Assembly: GCF_022387135.1 (NCBI RefSeq)
Contig: NZ_CP092462.1
Span: forward strand, 868,001-932,000
Length of the DNA: 64,000 bases
Direction: 5' to 3'
DNA from: Comamonas sp. B21-038
GTDB lineage: Bacteria; Pseudomonadota; Gammaproteobacteria; Burkholderiales; Burkholderiaceae_C
A model generated the notes under the pieces. That model searched no databases. It was not told where the DNA came from and saw only the letters and a list, made by a program, of their open reading frames with translations. Shown piece by piece: positions 42,221 to 51,439 of the stretch. The translations under genes were made by a program, and so were the position numbers. How positions within the stretch are numbered: the first letter of the stretch is position 1; the number at the start of each line of letters is the position of its first letter.

Positions 42221-43126
42221 ATGCAAAAACGTATCATGCCGTCGATGACGGCCCTGCAGTGCTTTGAGGCCGTGGCGCGCCACATGAGCTTTACCTTGGC
42301 GGCCCAGGATTTGTTCTTGACCCAGAGCGCCATCAGCAAACAGATTGCGCAGCTGGAAGCCACCGTCTGCCAGGCGCTGTTCCACCGCTCGGCGCGCGGG
42401 CTGTCGCTCACCCCGGCCGGGCGCATGTACCTGGGCGAAGTGCGCAGCATCCTGAACCAGGTCGATGCCTCGGCCCGCTATGTGATGGGCTACGGCGAGG
42501 CGGACGAAACCCTGACGATTGCCGTGCAGCCCACCTTTGGCATCACCTGGCTGGTGCCGCGCCTGCGGCTGTTTCTGCAGGCCTACCCGCATATCCAGGT
42601 CGTCACCAAGGGCGATGCCCGGCCTTTTGACCTGATGCAGTCGCGCATCGATATCTCGCTGTTCTATGGCGAAGGCAGCCTGCCAGGCGCGGACTGCCAC
42701 CGCCTGTTCGAGGCCGATGTGGCAGTGGTGTGCGCGCCGGAGATCCTGCCTGCCCAGGGCCTGGCCTCGCTCGCTGAGTTGGAGCAGTTGCCCATGGTCC
42801 AGTGCTCGTTTCGGCCCGAGATCTGGCGCGACTGGTTTGCCTGCCAGGGCTTTGTGCCGGCCGATGCCTACCGGGGCCCGCGTTTTGACACGTTCTCGAT
42901 GTGCCTGCAGGCCGCACAAGAGGGCATTGGCTTGGCCATCATGCCGCGCATGTTTGCCGAGCAGGCGCTCGCCCAGGGCCGCCTGGTGCAGCCCTGGCCC
43001 TTTGTGCAGCCCAGCGACGGCGCCTACTACGTGGCCCATGCCAGCCCCTGCGCGGCCTTGCCCAAGATCCGCCATTTTGTCGATTGGGTGCTGGCACAGG
43101 CGCATGCCAGCCCGCCATCCGCATGA
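42221..43126 (+). CDS. LysR-family transcriptional regulator 2 (GcvA-like)
   Basis: A 301-residue LysR protein. The helix-turn-helix reads MSFTLAAQDLFLTQSAISKQ and the effector domain begins with LTIAVQPTFGITWLVPRL, a pattern of the GcvA-type subgroup. It is upstream of the hydroxy-acid dehydrogenase and Bug receptor genes on the same strand, which are its likely targets. It starts one base after the stop of the first LysR gene. Confidence 0.92.
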   Translation: MQKRIMPSMTALQCFEAVARHMSFTLAAQDLFLTQSAISKQIAQLEATVCQALFHRSARGLSLTPAGRMYLGEVRSILNQVDASARYVMGYGEADETLTIAVQPTFGITWLVPRLRLFLQAYPHIQVVTKGDARPFDLMQSRIDISLFYGEGSLPGADCHRLFEADVAVVCAPEILPAQGLASLAELEQLPMVQCSFRPEIWRDWFACQGFVPADAYRGPRFDTFSMCLQAAQEGIGLAIMPRMFAEQALAQGRLVQPWPFVQPSDGAYYVAHASPCAALPKIRHFVDWVLAQAHASPPSA

Positions 43127-43225
43127 AATTTTGGAATAGCCCGATCATTTAATTTCGTTTGCCCCGGGCCGGGCGGCTGTCAACAATGCGTGGTTGGAAA
43201 AACAATAACCACGGAGACCGCGCAC

Positions 43226-44413
43226 ATGGCCGCGCTGCACCACTACCTCTCGATTGCCGACCTGGAGCGTGCTGCCCGCAAACGCTTGCCCGCCTGTGTG
43301 CGCGGCTATGTCTGCGGCGGCACGGAAGACGGCGTCTCGCTGCAGCAAAGCCTGCAGGCTTTCTCGCGCCTGGGCTTTGTGCCACGCGGCCTGCGCCATG
43401 TGGCCCAGCGCAGCACGGCCACCACCTTGTGGGGCCAGACTTATGCGATGCCGATGGGCTTTGCGCCCACCGGCTTTGCCGCCATCGTGATGAAGGACTG
43501 CGACGCGGCGCTGGCCAAGGTGGCGCAGGCGCAGTCGCTGCCCTTCATCATCAGCGGCGCATCGACCGTGCCGTTGGAACAGCTGCAAAGCGCGCATGAC
43601 CAGCGCTGCTGGTACCAGGCCTACCTGCCGGGCAATATGGCGCGCATCCTGCCGCTGCTGCAGCGCCTGGAACGTGCCCAGATCCCCGTGCTGGTGGTCA
43701 CCATCGACACCTGCGTGGGCGCTAACCGCGAGAACCTGCAGCGCCTGCGCTTTACCGTGCCGTTTCGCCCCAGCTGGACCTTGTTGCTCGACGGCCTGCG
43801 CCACCCGCGCTGGAGCTGCGATGTGTTTTTGCGCACCGTGTTGAGCCAGGGCGTGCCCCGCTTTGCCAACCTGGCCCATGAGGCAGGGCCGGCCATCACC
43901 GCCGACCCGCCCCATGGCTTTCGGGGCGAGCGCGACCAGCTCGACTGGGACTGCATAGACCAGATCCGCGCGGCCTGGAAGGGCAAGCTGGTGCTCAAGG
44001 GCCTCATGCACCCGGAAGATGCCCGACTTGCCGTGGCCCATGGCGCCGATGCGGTCATCGTCTCCACCCATGGCGGGCGCCAGCTCGATGCCTGCATCTC
44101 GCCGTTGCAGGCGCTGCCCGAGATTCGGCAGGCCGTGCCTGCCGGCTATCCGGTGTTCATCGACGGCGGCTTTCGCCGGGGCAGCGATGTGCTCAAGGCG
44201 ATGGCGCTGGGCGCCGACTTGGTCTTTACCGGCCGGCCGCAGCTGTTTGGCGCGGCGGTAGCGGGCGAGGCGGGCATTGCCCATGCCGTGCAGCTGTTCC
44301 GCCAGGAGCTGATGACCAACCTGGCGCTGCTGGGCATCAACCGCCCGCAGGAGCTGACGGCGGACTGTCTGCGCATCCAGGGCGATTTTTCGCTGCCCCC
44401 CAGTCAGCGCTAA
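43226..44413 (+). CDS. FMN-dependent alpha-hydroxy-acid dehydrogenase
   Basis: Lactate/glycolate-oxidase-type flavoenzyme of 395 residues from the ATG at 43226 (MAALHHYLSIADLE) after CGGAG. It oxidises 2-hydroxy acids to 2-keto acids with FMN. The N-terminal YVCGGTEDG holds the region of the substrate Tyr, LVLKGLMHPEDA the flavin Lys, and FIDGGFRRGSDVLKAMALGA the phosphate site. The catalytic loop reads STHGGRQLD, not SNHGGRQLD: His, Arg and Asp are kept but the usual Asn is Thr. The substrate is unknown. Confidence 0.9.
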   Translation: MAALHHYLSIADLERAARKRLPACVRGYVCGGTEDGVSLQQSLQAFSRLGFVPRGLRHVAQRSTATTLWGQTYAMPMGFAPTGFAAIVMKDCDAALAKVAQAQSLPFIISGASTVPLEQLQSAHDQRCWYQAYLPGNMARILPLLQRLERAQIPVLVVTIDTCVGANRENLQRLRFTVPFRPSWTLLLDGLRHPRWSCDVFLRTVLSQGVPRFANLAHEAGPAITADPPHGFRGERDQLDWDCIDQIRAAWKGKLVLKGLMHPEDARLAVAHGADAVIVSTHGGRQLDACISPLQALPEIRQAVPAGYPVFIDGGFRRGSDVLKAMALGADLVFTGRPQLFGAAVAGEAGIAHAVQLFRQELMTNLALLGINRPQELTADCLRIQGDFSLPPSQR

Positions 44414-44449
44414 AGCGCTGCACCTATTTGCAATCAAGGAGACAAAAAA

Positions 44450-45433
44450 ATGATGACACTGAGCAAGGCCGCGCTGGCCGTGGCTGCCGCATGGGCGCTG
44501 TTGCCCGCCGCACAGGCCCAAGGCACGGGCTACCCCGGCAAGCCCGTGAAACTGGTCGTGGGCTATGCCCCCGGCGGCGCCACCGACATTGGCGCGCGGC
44601 TGATCGCCGATGCGCTGGGCAAGGACCTAAGCCAGTCCTTCATCGTCGAAAACCGCCCGGGCGCCAACAGCAATATCGGTGCCGAGTATGTGGTGCGCGC
44701 GCCCGCCGATGGCTACACGCTGTTTGTCGGATCCATCTCGACGGCGATCAACCAGGGCCTCTACACCAAGCTGGCCTTTGATGCCGGCAAGGACCTGGTG
44801 CCGGTCGCCCAGCTCAACGTGGTGCCCAATATCCTGGCTGTGAGCGCCAAGCTGCCGGTCAACTCGGTGGCCGAGTACATCGCCTATGGCAAGCAACATC
44901 CGGACAAGCTGACCTGCGCATCGCCGGGCAGTGGTTCTTCGGCCCATCTGGGTTGCGAGCTGTTCAAGCTCAAGACAGGCACCAGCATCCTGCATGTGCC
45001 TTACCGGGGCAGCGGCCCGGCGGTGTCGGATCTGCTGGGCGGGCAGGTGGACTCGATGATGGACAACCTGCCGCCGCTGCTGGCGCAGATCCGTGCCGGC
45101 AAGCTCAAGGGCCTGGCGGTGACGACCGCAGAACGCGTCGATTTTGCGTCGGACATTCCGACCGTGGCCGAGTCCGGGGTGCCCGGCTTTGAGGTCGCCG
45201 CCTGGTTTGGCGTGTTTGCGCCAGCTGGCACGCCTGCCCAGGTGGTGGAGACCGTCAACAAGGCCATCAACCGCGCGCTGAATGCCAACCCCGATGTGCG
45301 GGCCAAGTACCAGAGCAATGGCTTCATGCTGCCGCCAGCGCCCAATTCACCCGCCAGTTTTCAGCGCTTCTTCAACAGCGAGATCAAGCGCTGGGGCGAG
45401 GTGGCGCAGGCCACCCGCCTGAAGATCGACTGA
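44450..45433 (+). CDS. Bug/TctC-family tripartite tricarboxylate solute receptor
   Basis: Periplasmic receptor of 327 residues. The signal peptide is residues 1-23 (ending LLPAAQAQ), and the mature protein starts YPGKPVKLVVGYAPGG with the ligand-binding GGATDIGARLIAD loop. FIVENRPGANSNIG and PYRGSGPAVSDLLGGQVD are family markers. Bug receptors bind carboxylates such as tartrate, malate or aromatic acids. It is 36 bases after the hydroxy-acid dehydrogenase gene, which suggests shared substrate. No TctA/B membrane genes adjoin. Confidence 0.92.
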   Translation: MMTLSKAALAVAAAWALLPAAQAQGTGYPGKPVKLVVGYAPGGATDIGARLIADALGKDLSQSFIVENRPGANSNIGAEYVVRAPADGYTLFVGSISTAINQGLYTKLAFDAGKDLVPVAQLNVVPNILAVSAKLPVNSVAEYIAYGKQHPDKLTCASPGSGSSAHLGCELFKLKTGTSILHVPYRGSGPAVSDLLGGQVDSMMDNLPPLLAQIRAGKLKGLAVTTAERVDFASDIPTVAESGVPGFEVAAWFGVFAPAGTPAQVVETVNKAINRALNANPDVRAKYQSNGFMLPPAPNSPASFQRFFNSEIKRWGEVAQATRLKID

Positions 45434-45459
45434 GACCCAGGCTGCCTTGGAACAGGTTC

Positions 45460-46743
45460 TTAGCGCGCGCTGGATGCCAGACGCGCGGGCAGCAGCAGCG
45501 ATACGCCGGCGGCCAGCACCAGCAGCGCTGCGGCGGCGCCAAAGGCGATCCAGTGGGTGCCGAACTGCTCGTAGGCCCAGCCGCCCAGCCAGCTGCTGAT
45601 CATCGCGCCAATCTGGTGGCCCAGGTAGGCGCAGCCGTAGAGCATGCCGACCAGCTTGATGCCGTAGAGATCGCCCAGGATGGCCGACGATGCGGCGATC
45701 GAGCCGGCCCAGACAATGCCGCCCAGCGCGGCCACGGCATAGAGTTGCCAATGGTGGATGACGGCCACCAGCCCGACAAAGCCCAGGCCCCGCACCAGGT
45801 AGATGACGGCCAGGATGTAGCGGCGCGGCACCATGTCCGACAGCTTGCCCAGGCCCAAGGTGCTGAAGATGGCGACCAGGCCGATCAGGCCAATGCCGCC
45901 GGCACTGCTGCCGGCATCAAAGCCATGGTCCATCAGCATGGGTACGCCATGGGTGCCCAGCAGGTTCATGCTGAAGCCGCAGGCGAACAGCCCCAGAAAG
46001 ATCTGCCAGAAGGGCGCGGTGGCCACTGCCTGGGCAAAGCGCAGCGAGGGCGCGGCGGGCTGGCCGGCCATGGCGCGCAGGCGCTCCTGGCGGGCGGCTT
46101 GCTCGGCGGGCGTCAGGTCGGTGTGCTCGGGCGCGTCATCACGCACAATCCACAGCGCCATCGCGCTGACGATCAGCGCAAACACCAGCGCAAAGCCCAG
46201 CAAGGTGTGCTGCCAGCCCCAGCGCGCAATGGTGAAGGTGAAGACCGGCGTCATCACTGCAATGCCCGCCATGGAGCCGGTGGACAGAAAGAACAGCGCC
46301 ATGCCGCGCTGGCGCGTGAACCAGCTGCTGATCATCGGCGTGACCGCCACCGGGCTGGTAAAGGCCAGGCCCAGCGACAGCGCCACGCCATAGGACCAGA
46401 AGAACAGCCAGGGCGTGCGGGCGTTGACGGCCCAGATGCAGGACAGCACCACGATCACGGTGCCCAGCAGCAGCACCCGCCGCGTGCCCTGGCGCGCCAC
46501 CAGCCAGCCGGCCAGCGGCATGCCCAGTCCGTAGCACAACATGCCAAACGCGACGATGGAAGACAGCAGGCTGCGGCTGAAGCCCAGGTCCTGCGACAGC
46601 GGCACGATGAAGGGTCCGATCCCCATGCGCATGCCCACCGTCAGCAAGGTGAGGATGGTGGAAGCGGCGACGATCACCCAGCCGAAATACAGGCCGGACG
46701 GTGGGGTGGGGCCCGGAGGCAGAGAGGTGGGGAGCGCTGTCAT
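45460..46743 (-). CDS. MFS transporter, OFA/monocarboxylate-like
   Basis: Twelve-segment carrier of 427 residues, convergent with the Bug receptor gene. The N-terminus LYFGWVIVAASTILTLLTVG and the loop MPLAGWLVARQGTRRVLLLG resemble oxalate/formate and monocarboxylate carriers; DMVPRRYILAVIYLVRGLGF is the second MFS loop. The substrate is unproven; the neighbourhood favours an organic acid. Confidence 0.85.
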   Translation of the reverse strand: MTALPTSLPPGPTPPSGLYFGWVIVAASTILTLLTVGMRMGIGPFIVPLSQDLGFSRSLLSSIVAFGMLCYGLGMPLAGWLVARQGTRRVLLLGTVIVVLSCIWAVNARTPWLFFWSYGVALSLGLAFTSPVAVTPMISSWFTRQRGMALFFLSTGSMAGIAVMTPVFTFTIARWGWQHTLLGFALVFALIVSAMALWIVRDDAPEHTDLTPAEQAARQERLRAMAGQPAAPSLRFAQAVATAPFWQIFLGLFACGFSMNLLGTHGVPMLMDHGFDAGSSAGGIGLIGLVAIFSTLGLGKLSDMVPRRYILAVIYLVRGLGFVGLVAVIHHWQLYAVAALGGIVWAGSIAASSAILGDLYGIKLVGMLYGCAYLGHQIGAMISSWLGGWAYEQFGTHWIAFGAAAALLVLAAGVSLLLPARLASSAR

Positions 46744-46883
46744 GACGCGGTGGCCGCGAGGCGCTCGTCAAAAGGCCTGCGCAACAAGGATGTAGTAGGG
46801 CCGATGATAGGCCGGCGCGCAGGAACGGCAAGCGGGGCGAGCGGCTGGATGTCGCGCTGGCGGCAGGCCTGCCGGCGCACACG

Positions 46884-48158
46884 TCAGCGCTGCGGCGAGC
46901 GGGCGCTGGCGGTATCGGGCAGCAGCATCAGCAAGCTGCGGTTGTAGTCCTCCACCACCATCAGCTGGCCGGCATGGTTCAGTGCCAGCCCGGTGGGGCG
47001 GCCCAGGGGCCGGGTCTTGCCATCTGCCGTCCAGTTGCCCAGCCACTCGATCGGCTTGCCGCCGGGTTTGCCATCCTTCTGGCGCGCAAAGCCCACCACG
47101 CGGTGGCCTTGCGGCCCATGCCAGGCGGCCAGCAACTGGCCTTGGAAGGGGCTGGCCTGTGGGGTGGCCAGCAGGTGCAGCGGCGCCGTGTGCGCGGGCC
47201 AGAGCATATGGGGCGCCTTGGTGGCGGCGCAGCGCGCGCGTTGCTCATAGCCGCGCGCCGGGCGCTGTGCGCCCACGCAATAGGGCCAGCCGTAGTCGGC
47301 GCCTTCCAGCAGTTCGTTGAGTTCTTCGGGCGGCTCGTTCCTGTCGCGGTAGTCGATGTTGTTCTCGGCCTGCCAAAGGCTGCCTTTGGCGGGGCCGTCG
47401 GGCAGGGTGGCCAGGGCCACGGAGTTGCGCAGACCCAGCGCAAACGGCGCGAACTGCTGCACAGGCGCTTGTCCTTGCACCGCAGGGCTGCGCAGGACCG
47501 CACGCCATACCGCGCCCCGGAACTGCATCGCCCCGCGCTCGGGGCAGGGATAAAGCAGCGCGCCTTGCGCGTCCTGGCAGCGGTCTGTGAGCGAGCCGAT
47601 ATTGACGTAAAGGCTGCCATCGGGCCCGAACGTGATTTCCTTGAGCGGGTGGGAGCCGTCGTCGGGCAGCTGGTCCAGCACCGCTTGCGCCTGGATCGGC
47701 TGGCCTGCAGCGGGCACGTGCGTGCGCCAGATACGGCTGGCCTCGCCAATGTAGATCAGGGCATCGGGCCCGCGCACCAGGGCTAGCGGGCGGTCGAGTT
47801 TGTCGGCTAGCACCTGTACCTGGGGGCGCTGTGCGGAGTTGGCAGACGGCTGCGCCGGCAGGCTTAGCTCCAGCAGCCGGCCCTGGCGCGGCATCCAGCT
47901 GCCCATGTCGATGATCCACAGGCGCCCGGGGCTGATTTCCAGCACCCGGCGGGGCGCGCGCAGGCCGTCGCGCTCATCGGCTACCAAGGCCACGCAGGTG
48001 CCGGCCGGGCTGGCTATGCTGACCTTTTCATAGCCGCCGCAGCGGCCCTGGGGCGTATAGCCCCGGGCATGCGCCAGCGGCGCCCAGGCCAGCATGGCGC
48101 TGGCCAGCGCTGCAAGCGCTGCCTGAGGCGGCAGGCGTTCAGGCCAGCACTTGTGCAA
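46884..48158 (-). CDS. PQQ-type sorbosone/glucose dehydrogenase-like protein, exported
   Basis: A 424-residue secreted beta-propeller protein. Signal peptide: about residues 1-32 (ending PLAHA before RGYTPQ). The six-bladed propeller carries SLYVNIGSLTDRCQDA, QAENNIDYRDRNEPPEELNE and ADYGWPYCVG, typical of the YliI/sorbosone dehydrogenase family that binds PQQ and calcium. Its first 20 bases overlap the end of the upstream dehydrogenase gene, so the two form an operon. No PQQ synthesis genes are in the window. Confidence 0.86.
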   Translation of the reverse strand: MHKCWPERLPPQAALAALASAMLAWAPLAHARGYTPQGRCGGYEKVSIASPAGTCVALVADERDGLRAPRRVLEISPGRLWIIDMGSWMPRQGRLLELSLPAQPSANSAQRPQVQVLADKLDRPLALVRGPDALIYIGEASRIWRTHVPAAGQPIQAQAVLDQLPDDGSHPLKEITFGPDGSLYVNIGSLTDRCQDAQGALLYPCPERGAMQFRGAVWRAVLRSPAVQGQAPVQQFAPFALGLRNSVALATLPDGPAKGSLWQAENNIDYRDRNEPPEELNELLEGADYGWPYCVGAQRPARGYEQRARCAATKAPHMLWPAHTAPLHLLATPQASPFQGQLLAAWHGPQGHRVVGFARQKDGKPGGKPIEWLGNWTADGKTRPLGRPTGLALNHAGQLMVVEDYNRSLLMLLPDTASARSPQR

Positions 48159-49221
48159 TTGCCTTGCCCACGTCCGGGGTCTTGGCCTGGCCGCCCAGGT
48201 CGGGCGTGCGCGGGCCGCTCAGAATGGTCTGGCTGATGGCATCGACGATGGCATCGTGGGCGCTGCGCCAGGCACCCTGGCCGTTGCCCAGGAAGTCCAG
48301 CATCAGCGCCACCGACCAGATCATCGCGATCGGGTTGGCAATGTTTTGGCCATAGATGTCGGGCGCCGAGCCATGCACGGGCTCGAACAGCGAGGGAAAG
48401 TTGCGCTCGGGGTTCAGGTTGGCCGACGGCGCCAGGCCGATGGTGCCGGTGGTAGCAGGGCCCAGGTCGCTCAGGATGTCGCCAAAAAGGTTGGTGGCGG
48501 CGACCACATCGAAGCGGCCGGGCTGCAGCACAAAGCGGGCGGTCAGGATGTCGATGTGCTGCTTGTCCAGCACCACGTCGGGGTAGTTCTGGGCCATGGC
48601 TTCAGCACATTTGTCCCACCAGGGCATGCTGATCGCAATGCCGTTGGATTTGGTGGCCAGAGTCACATGCTTTTTGCTGCGGCTCTGGGCCAGGTCAAAG
48701 GCGAACTTGAGCAGGCGGTCGGCGCCCTTGCGGGTGAACACCGCCTCTTGCAGCACCATCTCGCGGTCCGTGCCTTCGAACATGATGCCGCCCAGCGCGG
48801 TGTATTCGCCCTCGGTGTTCTCACGCACGACGTAGTAGTCGATATCGCCCGGTTTGCGGCCCGCCAGCGGGCAGGGCACGCCGTCAAACAGACGCACCGG
48901 GCGCAGGTTGATGTACTGGTCGAACTCGCGGCGGAACTTGAGCAGCGAGCCCCAGAGCGAGACATGGTCGGGCACGGTGGCCGGCCAGCCGACGGCGCCG
49001 AACAGGATGGCGTCAAAGCCTTGCAACTGTGCCTTCCAGTCGTCGGGCATCATCTGGCCGTGCGCGGCAAAGTAGTCGCAATGCGCCCAGTCAAAGTGCT
49101 GCATCTCCAGCGGCAGGTCAAAGCGCTTGGCAGCGGCCTCCAGCACGCGGATGCCTTCGGGCATCACTTCCTTGCCGATGCCGTCGCCGGCCAATACCGC
49201 GATACGTAGTTTCTTGCTCAT
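48139..49221 (-). CDS. Tartrate dehydrogenase / decarboxylase-like isocitrate-family dehydrogenase
   Basis: NAD-dependent beta-decarboxylating dehydrogenase, 360 residues from the ATG at 49221 (MSKKLRIAVLAGDGIG). Conserved features are GDGIGKEVMPEG, LRPVRLFDGVPCPL, VRENTEGEYTALGG, HVTLATKSNGIAISMPWW with the catalytic Lys, and NLFGDILSDLGPATTG. The DGVPCPLAGRKPGDIDYYVV pattern fits the TtuC tartrate dehydrogenase group more than 3-isopropylmalate dehydrogenase. Its job would be oxidation of tartrate or D-malate, in keeping with the acid-uptake genes nearby. Confidence 0.88.
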   Translation of the reverse strand: MSKKLRIAVLAGDGIGKEVMPEGIRVLEAAAKRFDLPLEMQHFDWAHCDYFAAHGQMMPDDWKAQLQGFDAILFGAVGWPATVPDHVSLWGSLLKFRREFDQYINLRPVRLFDGVPCPLAGRKPGDIDYYVVRENTEGEYTALGGIMFEGTDREMVLQEAVFTRKGADRLLKFAFDLAQSRSKKHVTLATKSNGIAISMPWWDKCAEAMAQNYPDVVLDKQHIDILTARFVLQPGRFDVVAATNLFGDILSDLGPATTGTIGLAPSANLNPERNFPSLFEPVHGSAPDIYGQNIANPIAMIWSVALMLDFLGNGQGAWRSAHDAIVDAISQTILSGPRTPDLGGQAKTPDVGKAIAQVLA

Positions 49222-49348
49222 GCTGGTCCTGAATGTCTGGTCAAAAGGGGAGGGTGGCCGCCCGGGTGACTGGCAGCGCTCGCAAAGGCCATCGCTGGGC
49301 TCTACAATCGCTCGTCCTCGCACCTGGTGCCGGGGCTGGGGTGTCTGG

Positions 49349-50344
49349 ATGGGCATCCTAGCGCTGTTGGGGCAGCTGCGCAGCATGGTGCGAGACAGCT
49401 TGCACCGCTGGCGCCTCATTTTGCCGCCTGCCGTGTCGCCTTTTCCTTTTCCCCCTGAGTCCCTGGCCGTATTGGCCGCCGCCTGCTGGGCGCTGGCCGC
49501 GCTGTTTTCCGCCCCGGTGGCGCGCAAGATGGGCGCCTTTGCCTTTACCCGCTGGCGCATGGTGTTTGCCACCGTGATGCTGGGCGGCTGGGCCACCGTG
49601 GCGGGCACCTGGGGCAGCCTGAACCTGTCGCTGGTGAGCGTGCTGGTGCTGTCGGGCTTTATCGGCATCTTCATTGGCGACACGGTGCTGTTTGCCTGCA
49701 TGAACCGGCTGGGCCCACGCCGATCGGGCATTTTGTTTGCCACCCATTCGATGATGTCGGCCGTGCTGGCAGCGCTCTTTTTGGGTGAGCGCATGGGCGC
49801 AGTGGCGATGCTGGGCTGTGCACTGGTGCTGAGCGGCGTGATGTGCGCCATTGCCTTTGGCAAGCGCGCTGGCAGCGAATCGAGCCTGGAGGCCACGCGT
49901 GGCCGGCTGGCGGTGGGTGTGAGCCTGGGCCTGATAGCCGCCTTGGGCCAGGCGTTGGGCACCCTGGTGGTCAAGCCGGTGATGGGCCCCGATGTGGACC
50001 CGGTGGCCGCATCGGCCGTGCGCATGGCGGCGGGCTTTGGCTTTCATGCGGTGCTGCTGCTGGTGGGCTGGAAGCCAGCACGCCTGACCGCCGTGATGGA
50101 GCCGCGCGACTGGCAGCTGTTGGCGGGCAGCGCCTTTTTGTCGATGGCCATGGGCATGACCCTGATCCTGGCCGCCCTCAAGTACGGCAGTGCCGGGCTG
50201 GTGGGCATGCTGTCCTCTGTCTCGCCCATTCTGCTGCTGCCGCTGCTGTGGTGGAAGACCAAGGTACCGCCCACCTTGGGCGCGATGGCCGGTGCCTTGC
50301 TCACGGTTGCCGGCGTGGTGCTGATTCTGGCGCGGCTGAGCTGA
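49349..50344 (+). CDS. EamA-family (DMT) transporter
   Basis: Ten-segment drug/metabolite transporter with two EamA repeats; about 331 residues if the ATG at 49349 (MGILALLGQL) is used. A second ATG at 49385 is possible, and none has a strong ribosome-binding site. Repeat 1 spans about residues 30-145 (FIGIFIGDTVLFACMNRLGP), repeat 2 about 175-325 (LLAGSAFLSMAMGMTLILAA). It is divergent from the tartrate-dehydrogenase-like gene. The substrate is unknown. Confidence 0.85.
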   Translation: MGILALLGQLRSMVRDSLHRWRLILPPAVSPFPFPPESLAVLAAACWALAALFSAPVARKMGAFAFTRWRMVFATVMLGGWATVAGTWGSLNLSLVSVLVLSGFIGIFIGDTVLFACMNRLGPRRSGILFATHSMMSAVLAALFLGERMGAVAMLGCALVLSGVMCAIAFGKRAGSESSLEATRGRLAVGVSLGLIAALGQALGTLVVKPVMGPDVDPVAASAVRMAAGFGFHAVLLLVGWKPARLTAVMEPRDWQLLAGSAFLSMAMGMTLILAALKYGSAGLVGMLSSVSPILLLPLLWWKTKVPPTLGAMAGALLTVAGVVLILARLS

Positions 50345-50370
50345 GCCGCGACAGCCCAGAGCATGGGCGT

Positions 50371-50403
50371 GAAAAAGCCAGGGATGCAAGGCATTCCCTG
50401 GCT
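50371..50403 (-). terminator. Terminator for the SIMPL-domain gene
   Basis: Read on the minus strand, AGAGCCAGGGAATGC pairs with GCATCCCTGGCT (one bulged base) and is followed by TTTTT. It lies between two convergent genes; the T tract serves the minus-strand transcript. Confidence 0.7.
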
Positions 50404-50456
50404 CTGGTGTGGCTCAGCGCTGATCCGCTGGGCCCCTGCGTTTCAACAGGTGCGGC

Positions 50457-51191
50457 TTACTTGATCAAACGCACCGCGCCGGACATGCTGACCGACACCG
50501 TGGTGTAGCCGGGCTCCAGGCCCACGGGGGCGCTGCTGTCCTCCATCTTGCTCATCATGGTCACGCCGCGGTTCATGCGGGGCATCGGCTGGCTCGTGCC
50601 GCTCTGGTTCAGGTGGATGGTGTCGTACTCGTACTGTGCGTATCCCATTGCATTGGCGGTGACCTTGGCCTTGGCGTTGAAGTTCTTGACGGCTTCAGCG
50701 ATCAACTGGTCCTGCGCCTTGTTGCGTGCCGCATCCGACAGGCGGAAGCCCGAACCGGTCAGCCGGGCCTTGTCCATCAGCGCAGCCATCGTCTGGCCGA
50801 GCGCGGCAGTGTCGGTTGACTCCAGCTGCACATTGAACTGGGTGCGCCAGCTGGTCACCTTGCCATCCTTGTTGTAGACGGGGCTGGTGAACAGGTTCTC
50901 GGTCGTGACCTGCAAGGTCGATGACTTCTTGGCGGTGGCCAGCACATCTGCCAGCGCGGTCTTGCCCAGTTGCTGGGCCTGGGCCTGGTCCTTGGATTCC
51001 TTCTCGACGCTGAACTGGGCCCAGGCCGTGTCTTCCGGCACACGGGTGGTCGCTTCGGCATCCAGGTTCAGGCTGGGGCGCTTGTCGATGTTGGCAGCGG
51101 CGGGGGCGGGGTTCTGGGCCATGGCGGTAGAAGCTACAAAAGGGGTGGCGGCGATCAGGGCAGCGGTCGCCAGCATGCGCATTTTTTTCAT
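50457..51191 (-). CDS. SIMPL domain (DUF541) periplasmic protein
   Basis: A 244-residue exported protein. I chose the ATG at 51191 (MKKMRMLATAALIA) because AAGGAG precedes it at good spacing; the signal peptide ends STAMAQ at about residue 26. The mature part has the SIMPL pattern LNLDAEATTRVPEDTAWAQF and the C-terminal VSVSMSGAVRLI. Relatives (such as E. coli YggE) are linked to oxidative stress, but no function is certain. Confidence 0.88.
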   Translation of the reverse strand: MKKMRMLATAALIAATPFVASTAMAQNPAPAAANIDKRPSLNLDAEATTRVPEDTAWAQFSVEKESKDQAQAQQLGKTALADVLATAKKSSTLQVTTENLFTSPVYNKDGKVTSWRTQFNVQLESTDTAALGQTMAALMDKARLTGSGFRLSDAARNKAQDQLIAEAVKNFNAKAKVTANAMGYAQYEYDTIHLNQSGTSQPMPRMNRGVTMMSKMEDSSAPVGLEPGYTTVSVSMSGAVRLIK

Positions 51192-51439
51192 CAAATTCTC
51201 CTTCTTCAAAACAGTCGCGGAGGGCTTGCCAATAAATGGCGGGAGCCCAGGTCACCGGGCTTGGAGTGCCACGCGGGCTGCAAGTTTCAGCAACGCTGGC
51301 AAGCCGCATCGGATGGCCAAGCTTATCCCCCACTGCTGCGACAAAGAGCCACAGCGTAGGTGGCGGAAGGGCATGGACTTGTAGGACAGGCTGCCGCATT
51401 CGCCCTGGTTCATCGATATTCACATTTGGCGCTGCAATT

